A stretch of 58,591 nt of DNA from an uncultured Eubacteriales bacterium. GTDB lineage: Bacteria; Bacillota; Clostridia; Oscillospirales; Oscillospiraceae. The stretch covers positions 1 to 58,591 of the forward strand of contig UROF01000014.1 of NCBI GenBank assembly GCA_900549475.1. Reading direction: 5' to 3'. This document shows, piece after piece, positions 1-8,700 of this stretch (positions within the stretch are counted from its first letter, which is position 1; each line of letters opens with the position of its first letter). A program made the position numbers and the translations under genes. A model generated the notes under the pieces. That model was not told where the DNA came from and did not search any database. It worked only from the letters and a program-made list of their open reading frames with translations.

Positions 1-77
1 TGGTGGGAACAACTGGACTCGAACCAGTGACCCCCTGCTTGTAAGGCAGGTGCTCTAACCAGCTGAGCTATGCTCCC
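1..77 (-). tRNA. tRNA-Val (anticodon TAC)
   Basis: Read on the minus strand this is a complete cloverleaf: 7-bp acceptor stem (GGGAGCA with TGTTCCC, one G-T wobble), D-arm AGCTCAGCTGGTTAGAGC, anticodon stem CCTGC/GCAGG around loop CTTACAA with anticodon TAC, T-arm with GGTTCGAGTCC, and an encoded 3' CCA at positions 1-3. TAC reads valine GTA/GTG codons. A consensus promoter lies just upstream. More tRNAs could follow beyond the window edge. Confidence 0.96.
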
Positions 78-106
78 AAGCTGTCGTTCGCCGAACGGCA
101 AGGGTT

Positions 107-135
107 ATTATACTAAAACACATGCCTTCTGTCAA
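107..135 (-). promoter_or_regulatory. sigma-A promoter of the tRNA-Val gene
   Basis: On the minus strand TTGACA (130-135) and TATAAT (107-112) are separated by 17 bases, a perfect match to the housekeeping consensus, about 30 bases upstream of the tRNA. This is as expected for a stable RNA gene. Confidence 0.85.
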
Positions 136-162
136 TAAGAATTTTGAAATTTTCGGAAAATT

Positions 163-192
163 TTTTCGGAGGCGGAAAACCGCCTCCGAAAA
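163..192 (-). terminator. Hairpin after the DUF2156-GNAT gene
   Basis: A 13-bp perfect stem (TTTTCGGAGGCGG with CCGCCTCCGAAAA) and a 4-base loop begin directly after the stop codon of the minus-strand gene that ends at 197. The flanks are AT-rich but there is no clean U-tract on the minus strand, so termination is likely but not certain. Confidence 0.55.
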
Positions 193-196
193 GCAA

Positions 197-1600
197 TTAT
201 ACGGCTTTTTCAAAGTAAAAAAATACCTCATCTTCTCCTGCAGGCCGCATACAGGCGGAGAGCATTTTCCGTGACGCCTCATTTTCCTTATAGCACTTGG
301 CCTGCAGACGATACAGCCCCAGCTGGTAGAGGCTCCATTCCGCTGCCCGCCGGAACGCCTCCGCTCCGTAGCCGTTTCCGGCATATTCCGGGAAGATCCG
401 GCAGCCCAGCTCCGCCGCACCCTTATAGTCAAAATTATAGAGCACCGCCTCGCCGATGAACCGTCCCGCCAGCCGGATGGCAAAATTCACTGCCAGCTTG
501 TTCTGGAAATCGTGCCGGGCAACGTCCAGGAAGTAGTCCTCCGTCAGTTCCCCCTTCAGGTCCTTACGGTAGTCATAGCCCCACCAGCGGTTGCGCTCGT
601 CGTCCAGGCACAGGCGGTTATAGTCCTTCTTGTCCGCTTCCGTCAGAGCATTCAGGGTCAGCCGCTCACTGGTCAGCTCGGGGATCTGGTCCAGATAGAT
701 CAGTTCATTGCGGACACGGATGCGGATCTTCGCTCCCAGCTGGGTGGGAAGATACTGCATCTTACTGGTACGCAGGCCCCGGTCCCCGGCGTCATCCTCC
801 CGGTTGATCCACTGCAGTCCCTGGGCGTTGGCTGCGGCAAAAGACTGCACCATGGTGGGATATACGCCTTCATACTGGGGCAGGCCTTTTTCAATATGGC
901 AGACCAAGGTATTACCGCAGATCTCCCCCAGGGATATGGCAATAAACTTTCCCTCCAGCTCAATGGCTCCTGCTTTCACCCAGGGCTTCCCCACCTGGCG
1001 CATCAACTTGCGGGCGGAGCAGACCTCCATCTTGGCCAAAGCCTGCTCCTTATTGAATACCTTATGGAACTCCTCCCAGAAAGCCTCCACCTTCTCATTG
1101 TCCTCCCGGGTAATGGGACGGTAGACAGCAGCGGGGTAGAGCTTGCGGAACTTGTTGATGTGGTTGCGCTGGCCGGAGTACCGCCGTCCGGCAAAGGTCA
1201 TCAGATCCTCCGCCCGATAGAGGTAATCCTGCCACAGGCGGTCATTGTCCACCACCGTGTAAGGGTAGCGCTCCGTCATATGCTCCCGTTCCTCCTCCGG
1301 CACCACGCCGAAGGCCGGAGCCACCCCCATCTCCCGGCACCAGTTGTCGATCTCATCCAGAGCGGCATCCACATCCCCCACTCCAGGCAGCGGCACGGGG
1401 TAGTCAAATATATAGCCGAAATGATGGCTGTGGTTGAGGACGATGAGGCAGCCGTGGCTCTCCGCATAGGCAGGATGCCAGTGGGGCCGCCACATGAGCT
1501 TGACGCCCACAGAGTATTCACACAGGCGATAGTCACACTTACTGTAATACTTACGCAGACGAGGGACGCTTTTTACTTGAATCGGTTTAAATTCCAGCAT
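197..1600 (-). CDS. DUF2156 domain fused to a GNAT N-acetyltransferase
   Basis: A 467-residue soluble protein with two acyl-transfer modules. Residues about 1-295 resemble DUF2156, the GNAT-like fold found in phosphatidylglycerol lysyltransferases (features such as the KxRNHINKFRK stretch near 145 and the EDxGDRGLRxSK segment near 270). Residues about 305-467 form a RimJ-like acetyltransferase with an ELGCRIFPEYAGNGYG segment that fits the acetyl-CoA loop, and a terminal ENxASRKML motif. The acceptor is unknown; amino-acyl or acetyl transfer is inferred from the folds. It lies 13 bases after the MscS gene and is probably co-transcribed with it. The start is preceded by an A/T-rich stretch with a weak GAGAAA site. 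Confidence 0.8.
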   Translation of the reverse strand: MLEFKPIQVKSVPRLRKYYSKCDYRLCEYSVGVKLMWRPHWHPAYAESHGCLIVLNHSHHFGYIFDYPVPLPGVGDVDAALDEIDNWCREMGVAPAFGVVPEEEREHMTERYPYTVVDNDRLWQDYLYRAEDLMTFAGRRYSGQRNHINKFRKLYPAAVYRPITREDNEKVEAFWEEFHKVFNKEQALAKMEVCSARKLMRQVGKPWVKAGAIELEGKFIAISLGEICGNTLVCHIEKGLPQYEGVYPTMVQSFAAANAQGLQWINREDDAGDRGLRTSKMQYLPTQLGAKIRIRVRNELIYLDQIPELTSERLTLNALTEADKKDYNRLCLDDERNRWWGYDYRKDLKGELTEDYFLDVARHDFQNKLAVNFAIRLAGRFIGEAVLYNFDYKGAAELGCRIFPEYAGNGYGAEAFRRAAEWSLYQLGLYRLQAKCYKENEASRKMLSACMRPAGEDEVFFYFEKAV

Positions 1601-1613
1601 AAAAATTTATTTC

Positions 1614-2453
1614 TCACTTTTCTGTTGTTTTGTCCAGGATATGGACATTCAGATGGTTATACGTCATGGTGACGCCGTCCTCCGCAAAGCAGCGGCGGAT
1701 CTCCTCCAGGGAAAAGCTGTAGGCATCCCAGAAGTGGGCAATATCTGTCCAGAAGCGCACATGGTATTCCACAGCGCTCTCCTTATAGGCGGTAACCACC
1801 ACTGCCGGGGCAGGATCTGCCAGCACATTCGGCGTATGCTCCACCGCCCGCAGGCAGGCGGCACGGACCGCCTCAGTGCTGTCGTCATAGGAAGCCGTAA
1901 TGGCGTGGTCGATCCGGCGGATACCCCGGGCGGAATAGTTGATGATCTTTCCGGCTACCACGGCCTTGTTGGGCAGCATCACCCGCTGGCCTCCATAGGT
2001 ATCCAGCTTAGTGTGGGTGAGGCTGATCTCCACCACATCGCCTTCGCCATCTGTGGTAGCAATATAGTCTCCAATGGCAAAGGGTTTGGAAAACAGGATC
2101 ACCATACCGCCGGCCACATTGCTGAGTACATCCTGGATGGCCAGGGAGACCGCCAGGCCGAATACACTCACCAACGCAATCAGCGATGTTACGGGGATGC
2201 CCAGGCTCTGGGCCACAATGAGGATCGTCACCACATACAGCATGGCCTTGATCCCGCCTAAAATATACCGGCGCACCCGATCATCCATCTTCGATTTTCC
2301 TGTCAGGCGGCGCAGCAGGGCCATGATCAGCTTTACCGCAATCAGGCACACGATCAGAATCAGCAGCGACGTGAGCAGCTGCTGCAGGGTCATCTTCCCC
2401 CAGCTTTTCTGCATGACCTCCTCGATGGCGGAGGTATCGATACTCGTTGACAT
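1614..2453 (-). CDS. mscS: MscS-family small-conductance mechanosensitive channel
   Basis: A 279-residue membrane protein that should open under membrane tension and release solutes during osmotic downshock. Two N-terminal hydrophobic segments (about 18-45 and 60-85) are followed by the pore-lining helix with a glycine/alanine-rich run (ALVSVFGLAVSLAIQ, about 105-120) and a beta-rich cytoplasmic domain containing the GDYI segment and a TKLDTYGGQRVMLPN stretch typical of the family. I chose the ATG at 2453 because GGAGG lies 6 bases upstream; an upstream in-frame start would add 26 charged residues with no ribosome site. It is the first gene of a two-gene unit with the DUF2156-GNAT protein. 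Confidence 0.92.
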   Translation of the reverse strand: MSTSIDTSAIEEVMQKSWGKMTLQQLLTSLLILIVCLIAVKLIMALLRRLTGKSKMDDRVRRYILGGIKAMLYVVTILIVAQSLGIPVTSLIALVSVFGLAVSLAIQDVLSNVAGGMVILFSKPFAIGDYIATTDGEGDVVEISLTHTKLDTYGGQRVMLPNKAVVAGKIINYSARGIRRIDHAITASYDDSTEAVRAACLRAVEHTPNVLADPAPAVVVTAYKESAVEYHVRFWTDIAHFWDAYSFSLEEIRRCFAEDGVTMTYNHLNVHILDKTTEK

Positions 2454-2726
2454 ATGTTTCCTCCTATCCCTTTCCCGCCTTCCCGGCAGGCCTGTCCTTA
2501 TCTGCCCATAGAATACCACATTATCGGTCACTGGGAAAGGAATTTTTCATTTGCCGCCGCAAAAAGGAGAATTTTAGACAATATGTGTGATATAAAACCG
2601 TTATGTTGTACAAATTCTGGTAGGAGTGCATGAATAGGGGTTTTCTTTTTGTCCCGGTTCGTGTAAAATGTGACTATCACACAGGGGCGTATTCCGCCCC
2701 GCAACGCTGTAAAAGGAGGAGAAAAT

Positions 2727-4064
2727 ATGGATAAGTTCTTCAAGATCTCTGAACGCGGCAGCAGCTACCGGGCAGAGATCGTAGGCGGCATTACCACGTT
2801 CTTTGCCATGGCCTACATCATCTTCGTCAACCCCGGCCTGCTGAGCCAGACAGGTATGGATTACAACGCCGTCCTGCTGGCCACCTGCATCTCTGCCGCC
2901 ATCGGCACCGCACTTACCGGTCTAATGGCCAACGTCCCCTTTGCGCAGGCCCCCGGCATGGGCCTCAACGCCTTCTTCACCTACACCATCTGCTTCGGCA
3001 TGGGCTACACCTGGCAGCAGGGTCTGGCCATCGTGCTGCTCAGTGGTATCCTGTTCTTCATCGTGGCGGTGAGCCCCCTGCGCAGCAAGATCATTGCCTC
3101 CATCCCCGGCTTCCTCAAGAACGCCATCTCTGCCGGTATCGGCCTGTTCATTGCTTTCATCGGCCTGCTGAACGTTGGTCTGGTGGGCTTTGGCGGCGGC
3201 GTGCCGGCTCTGCAGTTCTCCCTCACCGGTGAGGACGGCCTGAAGGTCATGAACAGCGCTGGTATCCTGGCTATCATCGGCCTGCTGATCACCGCCATCC
3301 TCCTGGCCTACAAGGTCAAGGGCGCCATCTTCATCGGCATCATCATCACCACCATCATCGGTATCCCCATGGGCCAGACGGTCTACACCCCCCAGGCCTT
3401 CAACTTCTCCGTTCTCGGCGAGACCTTCGGCAAACTGAGCTTCACCGGCCTTACTGCTGTGGACGGCGGCATCGTGGCTCTGGTCACTGCCGTTATCAGC
3501 TTTGCCTTGGTGGACTGCTTTGATACCGTTGGTACCCTCATTGGTACCGCCACCAACGCCGGTATGACCGACAAGAACGGCAACCTGCCCGGCGGCGACC
3601 GCGCCCTGATCGCTGACGCTATCGCTACCTGCGTCGGCGCTGTCATCGGTACCTCCACCGTTACCACCTTCGTGGAGTCCTCCACCGGTATCGCCGAAGG
3701 CGCCCGGACCGGCTTCTCCTCCCTGGTGGTGTCTGTTCTGTTCCTCCTGAGCTGCTTCGCCGCTCCTGTGGCCCACGTGGTCCCCTCTGCGGCTACCGCC
3801 CCCGCCCTGATCATTGTTGGTGTGTTGATGCTCAAGGGCGCTACCGGCGTTAACTGGAACGACTTCGAGGAGGCCTGCCCCGCATTCCTCATTATCGCCA
3901 TGATGCCCTTTGCCTATTCCATCTCCGATGGTATCGGCTTCGGCTTCATCAGCTACTCCATCATCAAAGTGGCCCGCAGCAAGGCCAAGGAAGTTCCCGT
4001 CCTGGTGTACATCATCTCCATCCTGTTCATCCTCAAGTACATCCTGGGCAACATCAACCTGTAA
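2727..4064 (+). CDS. NCS2-family (AzgA-like) purine/xanthine permease
   Basis: A 445-residue polytopic permease that likely imports hypoxanthine, guanine, adenine or xanthine with protons. The start MDKFFKISERGSSYRAEIVGG leads into TTFFAMAYIIFVNP, the hallmark of the AzgA branch; the QAPGMGLNAFF motif near 80 and the FVDCFDTVGTLIG-like and TSTVTTFVESSTGIAEGARTG segments in the second half contribute to the substrate site in this family. AAGGAGG sits 7 bases before the ATG. It stands alone, with a strong terminator after it. The 5' leader (2660-2726) has a small GGGGCG/CGCCCC hairpin but does not match the purine riboswitch consensus, so regulation is unclear. Confidence 0.92.
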   Translation: MDKFFKISERGSSYRAEIVGGITTFFAMAYIIFVNPGLLSQTGMDYNAVLLATCISAAIGTALTGLMANVPFAQAPGMGLNAFFTYTICFGMGYTWQQGLAIVLLSGILFFIVAVSPLRSKIIASIPGFLKNAISAGIGLFIAFIGLLNVGLVGFGGGVPALQFSLTGEDGLKVMNSAGILAIIGLLITAILLAYKVKGAIFIGIIITTIIGIPMGQTVYTPQAFNFSVLGETFGKLSFTGLTAVDGGIVALVTAVISFALVDCFDTVGTLIGTATNAGMTDKNGNLPGGDRALIADAIATCVGAVIGTSTVTTFVESSTGIAEGARTGFSSLVVSVLFLLSCFAAPVAHVVPSAATAPALIIVGVLMLKGATGVNWNDFEEACPAFLIIAMMPFAYSISDGIGFGFISYSIIKVARSKAKEVPVLVYIISILFILKYILGNINL

Positions 4065-4086
4065 AACAAGTAAGTCCATATGATCC

Positions 4087-4118
4087 GGGCCTCCGCCATC
4101 AGGCGGAGGCCCTTTTTT
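4087..4118 (+). terminator. Intrinsic terminator of the NCS2 permease gene
   Basis: An 11-bp perfect GC-rich stem (GGGCCTCCGCC with GGCGGAGGCCC), 4-base loop and six T residues, 22 bases after the stop codon. Confidence 0.9.
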
Positions 4119-4177
4119 GCCTCAGATGCCACACCGCACCGCTATCTCCCTTTCTTGACTCTTCTCCCATACAGAGC

Positions 4178-4212
4178 GAAAAACGGCCCGTCTGGCGTTC
4201 CAGGCGGGCCGT
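4178..4212 (-). terminator. Intrinsic terminator of the oadB-oadG-like unit
   Basis: On the minus strand a 13-bp stem (4183-4195 with 4200-4212, one G-T pair) and CGTT-complement loop are followed by five T residues. It begins about 20 bases after the stop of the 45-codon gene and closes the transcription unit. Confidence 0.88.
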
Positions 4213-4231
4213 TATACAGCAGCTTTCGCTT

Positions 4232-4369
4232 TTATTTCTTGGAGCCTGTTACCCGGTTAAGGATGGCCACCAGGGCCCAGATCACCAGGATCACAATGAA
4301 GATACCCACCATGCCCTTGACCATGATGCCAAGGCAGGCCAGAACCAGATTCGGATCAAAGTTAAACAT
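4232..4369 (-). CDS. OadG-like small membrane subunit (45 aa)
   Basis: A 45-residue protein, MFNFDPNLVLACLG... to ...NRVTGSKK, not long enough for standard gene calling. One hydrophobic helix (about 7-38) is followed by a short basic tail, the layout of oxaloacetate decarboxylase gamma subunits (OadG), though shorter and lacking their C-terminal zinc-binding tail. GGAGG is 7 bases before the ATG; the start is 12 bases after the stop of the OadB-like gene, and a terminator follows. I recall this type being named OadG-related small transporter subunit. By analogy it should hold or stabilise the OadB-like channel. Small size limits certainty about homology, but the context and translation signals are strong. 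Confidence 0.82.
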   Translation of the reverse strand: MFNFDPNLVLACLGIMVKGMVGIFIVILVIWALVAILNRVTGSKK

Positions 4370-4381
4370 ATGCTTGCCTCC

Positions 4382-5488
4382 TTACAGCAGGTTTTCCACC
4401 AGGGTGATGATGAGACCGCCGGCGATCACCGAGGCGATCTGGCCGCTGACATTGGCGCCGGCGGCATGCATGAGCAGGAAGTTGTAGGGGTCCTCGTCCC
4501 GGCCCATCTTGTGGACCATACGGGAAGCCATGGGGAAGGCGGAGATACCCGCCGCGCCGATCATGGGGTTGACCTTCTTCTTGGAGAACAGGTTGAGGAA
4601 CTTGGCAAAGAACACACCGCCCACGGTGTCGAACACAAAGCCTACCAGGCCCAGGGCCAGGATCAGCAGCGTCTGCCAGGTGAGGAAGGCCTCGGCCTGC
4701 ATCCGGAAGGAGACGCTCAGGCCCAGCAGCAGGGTAATGAGATTGGCCAGCTCGTGCTGAGCGCTCTGGCTGAGGCTGTCCAGCACGCCGCACTCGCGGA
4801 TCAGGTTGCCGAACATCAGGAAGCCGATGAGCTCCGCGCTCTTAGGCGCCACAGTACCGGCAATGATGGTAACAAAGATGGGGAAGAGGATGCGGGTGGT
4901 CTTGGAGACGTTGCCGGGGGTGTACTCCATGCGGATCATCCGCTCTTTCTTGGTGGTGATGGCCTTGATGATGGGGGGCTGGATGATGGGCACCAGAGCC
5001 ATATAGGAGTAGGCAGCCACCATGATCGCGCCCTGATAGATACTGTCAAAGTAGTTGGCCACATAGATGGAAGTGGGGCCGTCAGCAGCAGCGATGATGG
5101 CGGTGGAGGCGGCGTCCTTCAGGTCAAAGCCCAGGAATACGGCCACCACCAGGGTGAAGAAGATACCGAACTGGGCCGCCGCGCCGAAGAGGAACATCTT
5201 GGGGTTGGACAGCAGCGGGCCGAAATCGATCATAGCGCCGATGCCGATGAAGAGGAGCAGGGGAAAGAGCTCACTGGCGATACCTGCATTGAACAGCGTC
5301 TCAATCGCCTCGGTGTTCACGAAGGGCAGGTTCACCAGAATGGCACCGAACCCCATGGGCAGCAGCAGGGACGGCTCCATCTCCCGCTTCACCGCCAGGT
5401 AGACCAGAAGGCAGCCAATGAGGATCATCACCGCCTCCTGCCAGGTGAAGTTGAGGACGTTGGCAAACAGGTCGTAAAACAGCTGCAT
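4382..5488 (-). CDS. OadB-like sodium ion-translocating decarboxylase beta subunit
   Basis: A 368-residue polytopic membrane protein of the OadB/GcdB/MmdB family, which in biotin-dependent decarboxylases carries Na+ outward coupled to carboxybiotin decarboxylation. Seen: about nine hydrophobic segments, the conserved AADGPTSIYVAN stretch (about 134-145) holding the family's Asp, and NPMIGAAGISAFPMASR (307-323) followed by HAAGANVSGQIASV. No alpha subunit, biotin carrier or carboxyltransferase occurs in the window; the only partner is the 45-aa OadG-like gene. Expression is preceded by a yybP-ykoY-type riboswitch with terminator. A stand-alone cation transporter, perhaps for Mn2+ or Na+-coupled, is therefore as likely as a decarboxylase subunit. 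AAGGAGG lies about 11 bases before the ATG. Confidence 0.9.
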   Translation of the reverse strand: MQLFYDLFANVLNFTWQEAVMILIGCLLVYLAVKREMEPSLLLPMGFGAILVNLPFVNTEAIETLFNAGIASELFPLLLFIGIGAMIDFGPLLSNPKMFLFGAAAQFGIFFTLVVAVFLGFDLKDAASTAIIAAADGPTSIYVANYFDSIYQGAIMVAAYSYMALVPIIQPPIIKAITTKKERMIRMEYTPGNVSKTTRILFPIFVTIIAGTVAPKSAELIGFLMFGNLIRECGVLDSLSQSAQHELANLITLLLGLSVSFRMQAEAFLTWQTLLILALGLVGFVFDTVGGVFFAKFLNLFSKKKVNPMIGAAGISAFPMASRMVHKMGRDEDPYNFLLMHAAGANVSGQIASVIAGGLIITLVENLL

Positions 5489-5549
5489 GGAAAAAAGACC
5501 TCCTTAGTTTGGACCCGCATACCCGGGCCGTTTTTTTCAAGGAGCAGAC

Positions 5550-5598
5550 AAAAAAAGACTTTTGCGGCACACGGTATCGTATGTGCCGCAAAAGTCTT
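5550..5598 (-). terminator. Riboswitch expression-platform terminator before oadB
   Basis: On the minus strand a 17-bp perfect hairpin (5598-5582 with 5571-5555, 10-base loop) ends in seven T residues. Its 5' arm contains the 3' strand of aptamer helix P1 (5594-5588) and the conserved CAAGA. Aptamer and terminator are therefore mutually exclusive: folding of the aptamer should release the terminator, which predicts an ON switch. It could also stop read-through from mfd. Confidence 0.88.
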
Positions 5599-5678
5599 GT
5601 CATTTCAGGCGGAAGCGGGCCACGTGGCCGTCTTGACGCTCTCTGCCGCGCTCACAGGCGCTGACTACTCCCTCTTGC
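5588..5678 (-). promoter_or_regulatory. yybP-ykoY-type manganese riboswitch aptamer
   Basis: Minus-strand RNA. Closing helix P1 is GCAAGAG (5678-5672) with CTTTTGC (5594-5588). Inside P1 stand the two family hallmarks: GGAGTAG (5671-5665) on the 5' side and CAAGA (5599-5595) on the 3' side, matching the GGAGUAG...CAAGA L1 core of known Mn2+ aptamers. A small GCGC/GCGC hairpin follows, then an arm closed by GCGG/CCGC and AGCG/CGCT carrying GTCAAGAC and an inserted GGCC/GGCC hairpin, the same order as in the Lactococcus yybP aptamer as I remember it. Known members sense Mn2+ and mostly switch on efflux genes; here the downstream genes are OadB/OadG-like. Confidence 0.84.
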
Positions 5679-5686
5679 AATAGTTT

Positions 5687-5716
5687 ATAATAAGGCAGGA
5701 AAAGGCTTCCTGTCAA
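5687..5716 (-). promoter_or_regulatory. Promoter of the riboswitch-oadB transcription unit
   Basis: On the minus strand TTGACA (5716-5711) and TATTAT (5692-5687) have an 18-base spacer. Predicted initiation near 5680 falls at the first base of the riboswitch P1 helix. The -35 box contains the TGA stop codon of mfd, so the new unit begins at the exact end of mfd. Confidence 0.82.
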
Positions 5717-8700
5717 GTAGTTTTTTCCTCAGGCCGGGAATTTTCCCGTTTCTTTTCTCCCGCCGCCAGGCTCAGGTCCTCCACCAGGGTGAGGGCTGTC
5801 TCCAGCACCGGCTCCTTGGGCCGGAGGGTAAGGGTAAGGGACGGCTTTTCCCCGGCGGCCAGATGGAGCCTCTGGCGGTATTTGGGCATGGCACACACCT
5901 TGGCGATAGCCTCCACCGCGAAGTCGGTGATGAGGAAGCGGAGCTTATCACCCCGCTGGGCGATATCGGAGATACCGGCCTTGGCGGCAGCGGAGCGAAG
6001 CAGAGCCACATCCAGCAGCGTATACACCGACTTGGGGGGATCGCCGTAGCGGTCCATCATCTCGTCGATGAGGTCGGCGGCGTCCTCCTGGGACCGAATG
6101 GCGGCAATCCGGCGATAGAGATCCATCCGCTGCTCGGCGGAGGGCACATACCGGTCGGGGATGTTGGCATTGACGGTGAGATCCGCGGCACACTCGGTGA
6201 CCACCGGCTTCTTCCCGCCCTGTTCCTCCAGCACCGCGTCCTCCAGCAGCTGCAGATACATGTCGTAGCCCACGCTCATCATGTACCCCGACTGCTCCGG
6301 GCCCAGCAGGTTCCCCGCTCCCCGGATCTCCAGATCCCGCATGGCGATCTTGAAGCCGGAGCCAAACTCCACATACTCCTTGATGGCAGTGAGGCGCTTG
6401 GAGGCGATCTCGGTGAGGATCTTGCCGGGGCGGTAGGTCATATAGGCGTAAGCCCGGCGGGAACTGCGGCCGATACGGCCCCGGAGCTGATGGAGCTGGC
6501 TGAGGCCCATCCTGTCCGCATCCTCGATGATGAGGGTGTTGACGTTGGCAATGTCGATGCCGGTCTCGATAATGGTGGTACACACCAGTACCTGGGCCTC
6601 CCCCTCCACCATCTGCTCCATGACGGAGGTAAGCTGCTGCTCGCTCATCTTGCCGTGGCCCACCACCACCTTTACCTCCTCCCCCAGGAGCTTGCGGATA
6701 CGGGAGGCGGTGAGGTCGATGGTCTCCACCCGGTTGTGGAGGTAGTACACCTGGCCCCCCCGGTCGATCTCCCGGCGCATGGCGTCGGCGATCATGCCCC
6801 AGTCGTGTTCCACCACATAGGTCTGCACCGGCTGGCGGTTGTGGGGCGGCTCCTCCAGGGTGGACATATCCCGGATACCGCTGAGGGCCATGTTGAGGGT
6901 CCGGGGGATGGGGGTGGCGGAGAGGGTGAGCACATCCACCTGCCGGGCCATCTCCTTGAGCTTCTCCTTATGGCTGACACCGAAGCGCTGCTCCTCATCC
7001 ACGATGAGAAGGCCCAGGTCCTTGAACTGGATATCCTTCTGGAGGAGCTTATGGGTGCCGATGAGGAGGTCCACCCGCCCGGCCCGGAGGTCCGAGAGGA
7101 TCTGCCGGGCCTGGCCGGGGGTCTGGAACCGGGAGAGGACCCGGATCTCCACCGGGAAGCTGCGGAAGCGGTTGACAGCGGTATTGAAGTGCTGCTGGGC
7201 CAGAACGGTGGTGGGCACCAGGATGGCAGCCTGCTTGCCGTCCAGCACACACTTCATCACCGCACGGAGGGCCACCTCCGTCTTGCCGTAGCCCACGTCG
7301 CCGCAGAGGAGCCGGTCCATGGGCACCGGCCGCTCCATGTCCTTCTTGATCTCCTCGATGCACCGCAGCTGGTCGTCGGTCTCCGCGTAGTCGAAGGCCT
7401 CCTCAAATTCCCGCTGCCAGGGGGAGTCGGGGGAGAAGGCAAAGCCGGGACGGCGCTGGCGCTCGGCGTACAGGGCAATGAGGCCCTTGGCCAGGTCCTT
7501 GGCGGCGGCCTTGGCCCGGGCTTTCTGCTTGGTCCAGTCAGTGCCGCCCAGCTTGTTGAGCTTCATGGGGCGGCTCTCGTCCTGACCGCCGCCGCCGATG
7601 TACTTGGACACCAGGTCCAGCTGGGTGGCGGGAACGTACAGGCTGTCGCCGCCGGCGTAAGCGATCTTGATATAGTCCTTCTCCACACCGTCCACCGGCA
7701 TCTTCCGCATGCCCTCGAAGCGGCCGATACCGTGGTGGGCGTGGACCACCAGGTCCCCAGGGGTTAGGTCGGTATAGCTGAGGAGCTTCTGCCGGTTATC
7801 CTTTTTCGCTGGCCGCTTGGCAGTGGTTTTCCGGTCGAAGGCGGCGGTGAGCTGCCCTTCCGTAAGAATCGCCAGACTCAGCTGAGGATACTCCGCACCG
7901 GCGGAGAGGGCCCCCACGGCCAGCCGGATCTCTCCCGGGCCGGGCAGGGACTCCCCTTCAAAGTCCAGGGCGGCGGGAAGGTCCCGTTCCTGGAGCATCC
8001 GCTGGAGGTTCCGGGCCCGGGCGGCGTTGCCGCACAGCAGCAGGGCGCCAAAGCCCGCGGAGCGGTAGTGCTCCAGGTCACCGGCGGCGGCATCCAGACT
8101 GCCGCCGTAGGCACTCAGCTGCTTGGCGTTGATGGTGAGGAGGGTCCGGGGATTCAGGGGGTAACGGGAGGTGGGCAGAGCCTCCATCATGCACACCGGA
8201 AACCGCTCCAGCTCGCTGAGCCACTCGCTCTGGCTGAGAAGCAGACGGATCAAGTCCCCATTGGGCTCCCCGGCCCCCAAAAGGGACTCCGTGTCCTCCT
8301 TGGCCTGGAACAGGACCCCTTTCACCCGCTCGGTGATCCGCCCCGTCTCACACAGGCAGATGAGGGTGTCGGAAGGGAGACAGCCGAAGGCGGAAACGGG
8401 CTCTGTATCCGGCAGCAGTTCCGTAGCCGGCAGCAGCAGGGCAGAGGGCAGATTCTTTGTCCGGCGCTGGGTGGTGGTGTCGAAGGAGCCCAGAGAGTCG
8501 ATCTCGTCGTCAAAGAACTCACAGCGCACCGGCTCCTCCATCAAGGGGGAGTACACATCCAGGATACCGCCGCGAAGGGCAAACTGGCCCACACCCTCCA
8601 CCTGATCACAGCGGCTGTAGCCCGCCGATGCCAGCCGGAGGGTCAGGTCGCTGAGGTCCCAGCGTCCGCCCAGCTCCAGGGTAATGGCGCTGTCCAGAAG

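Noticed and set aside
2640..2726. Purine or xanthine riboswitch before the NCS2 permease
   Set aside because: Only a six-pair GGGGCG hairpin and a TGTGA/TCACA dyad are present; the conserved loop sequences of known purine riboswitches are absent.
2922..4079. Long minus-strand open frame opposite the NCS2 permease, rich in Gly/His/Asp
   Set aside because: It is a shadow of a high-GC coding strand: no ribosome site, low-complexity composition, while the plus frame has clear transporter motifs.
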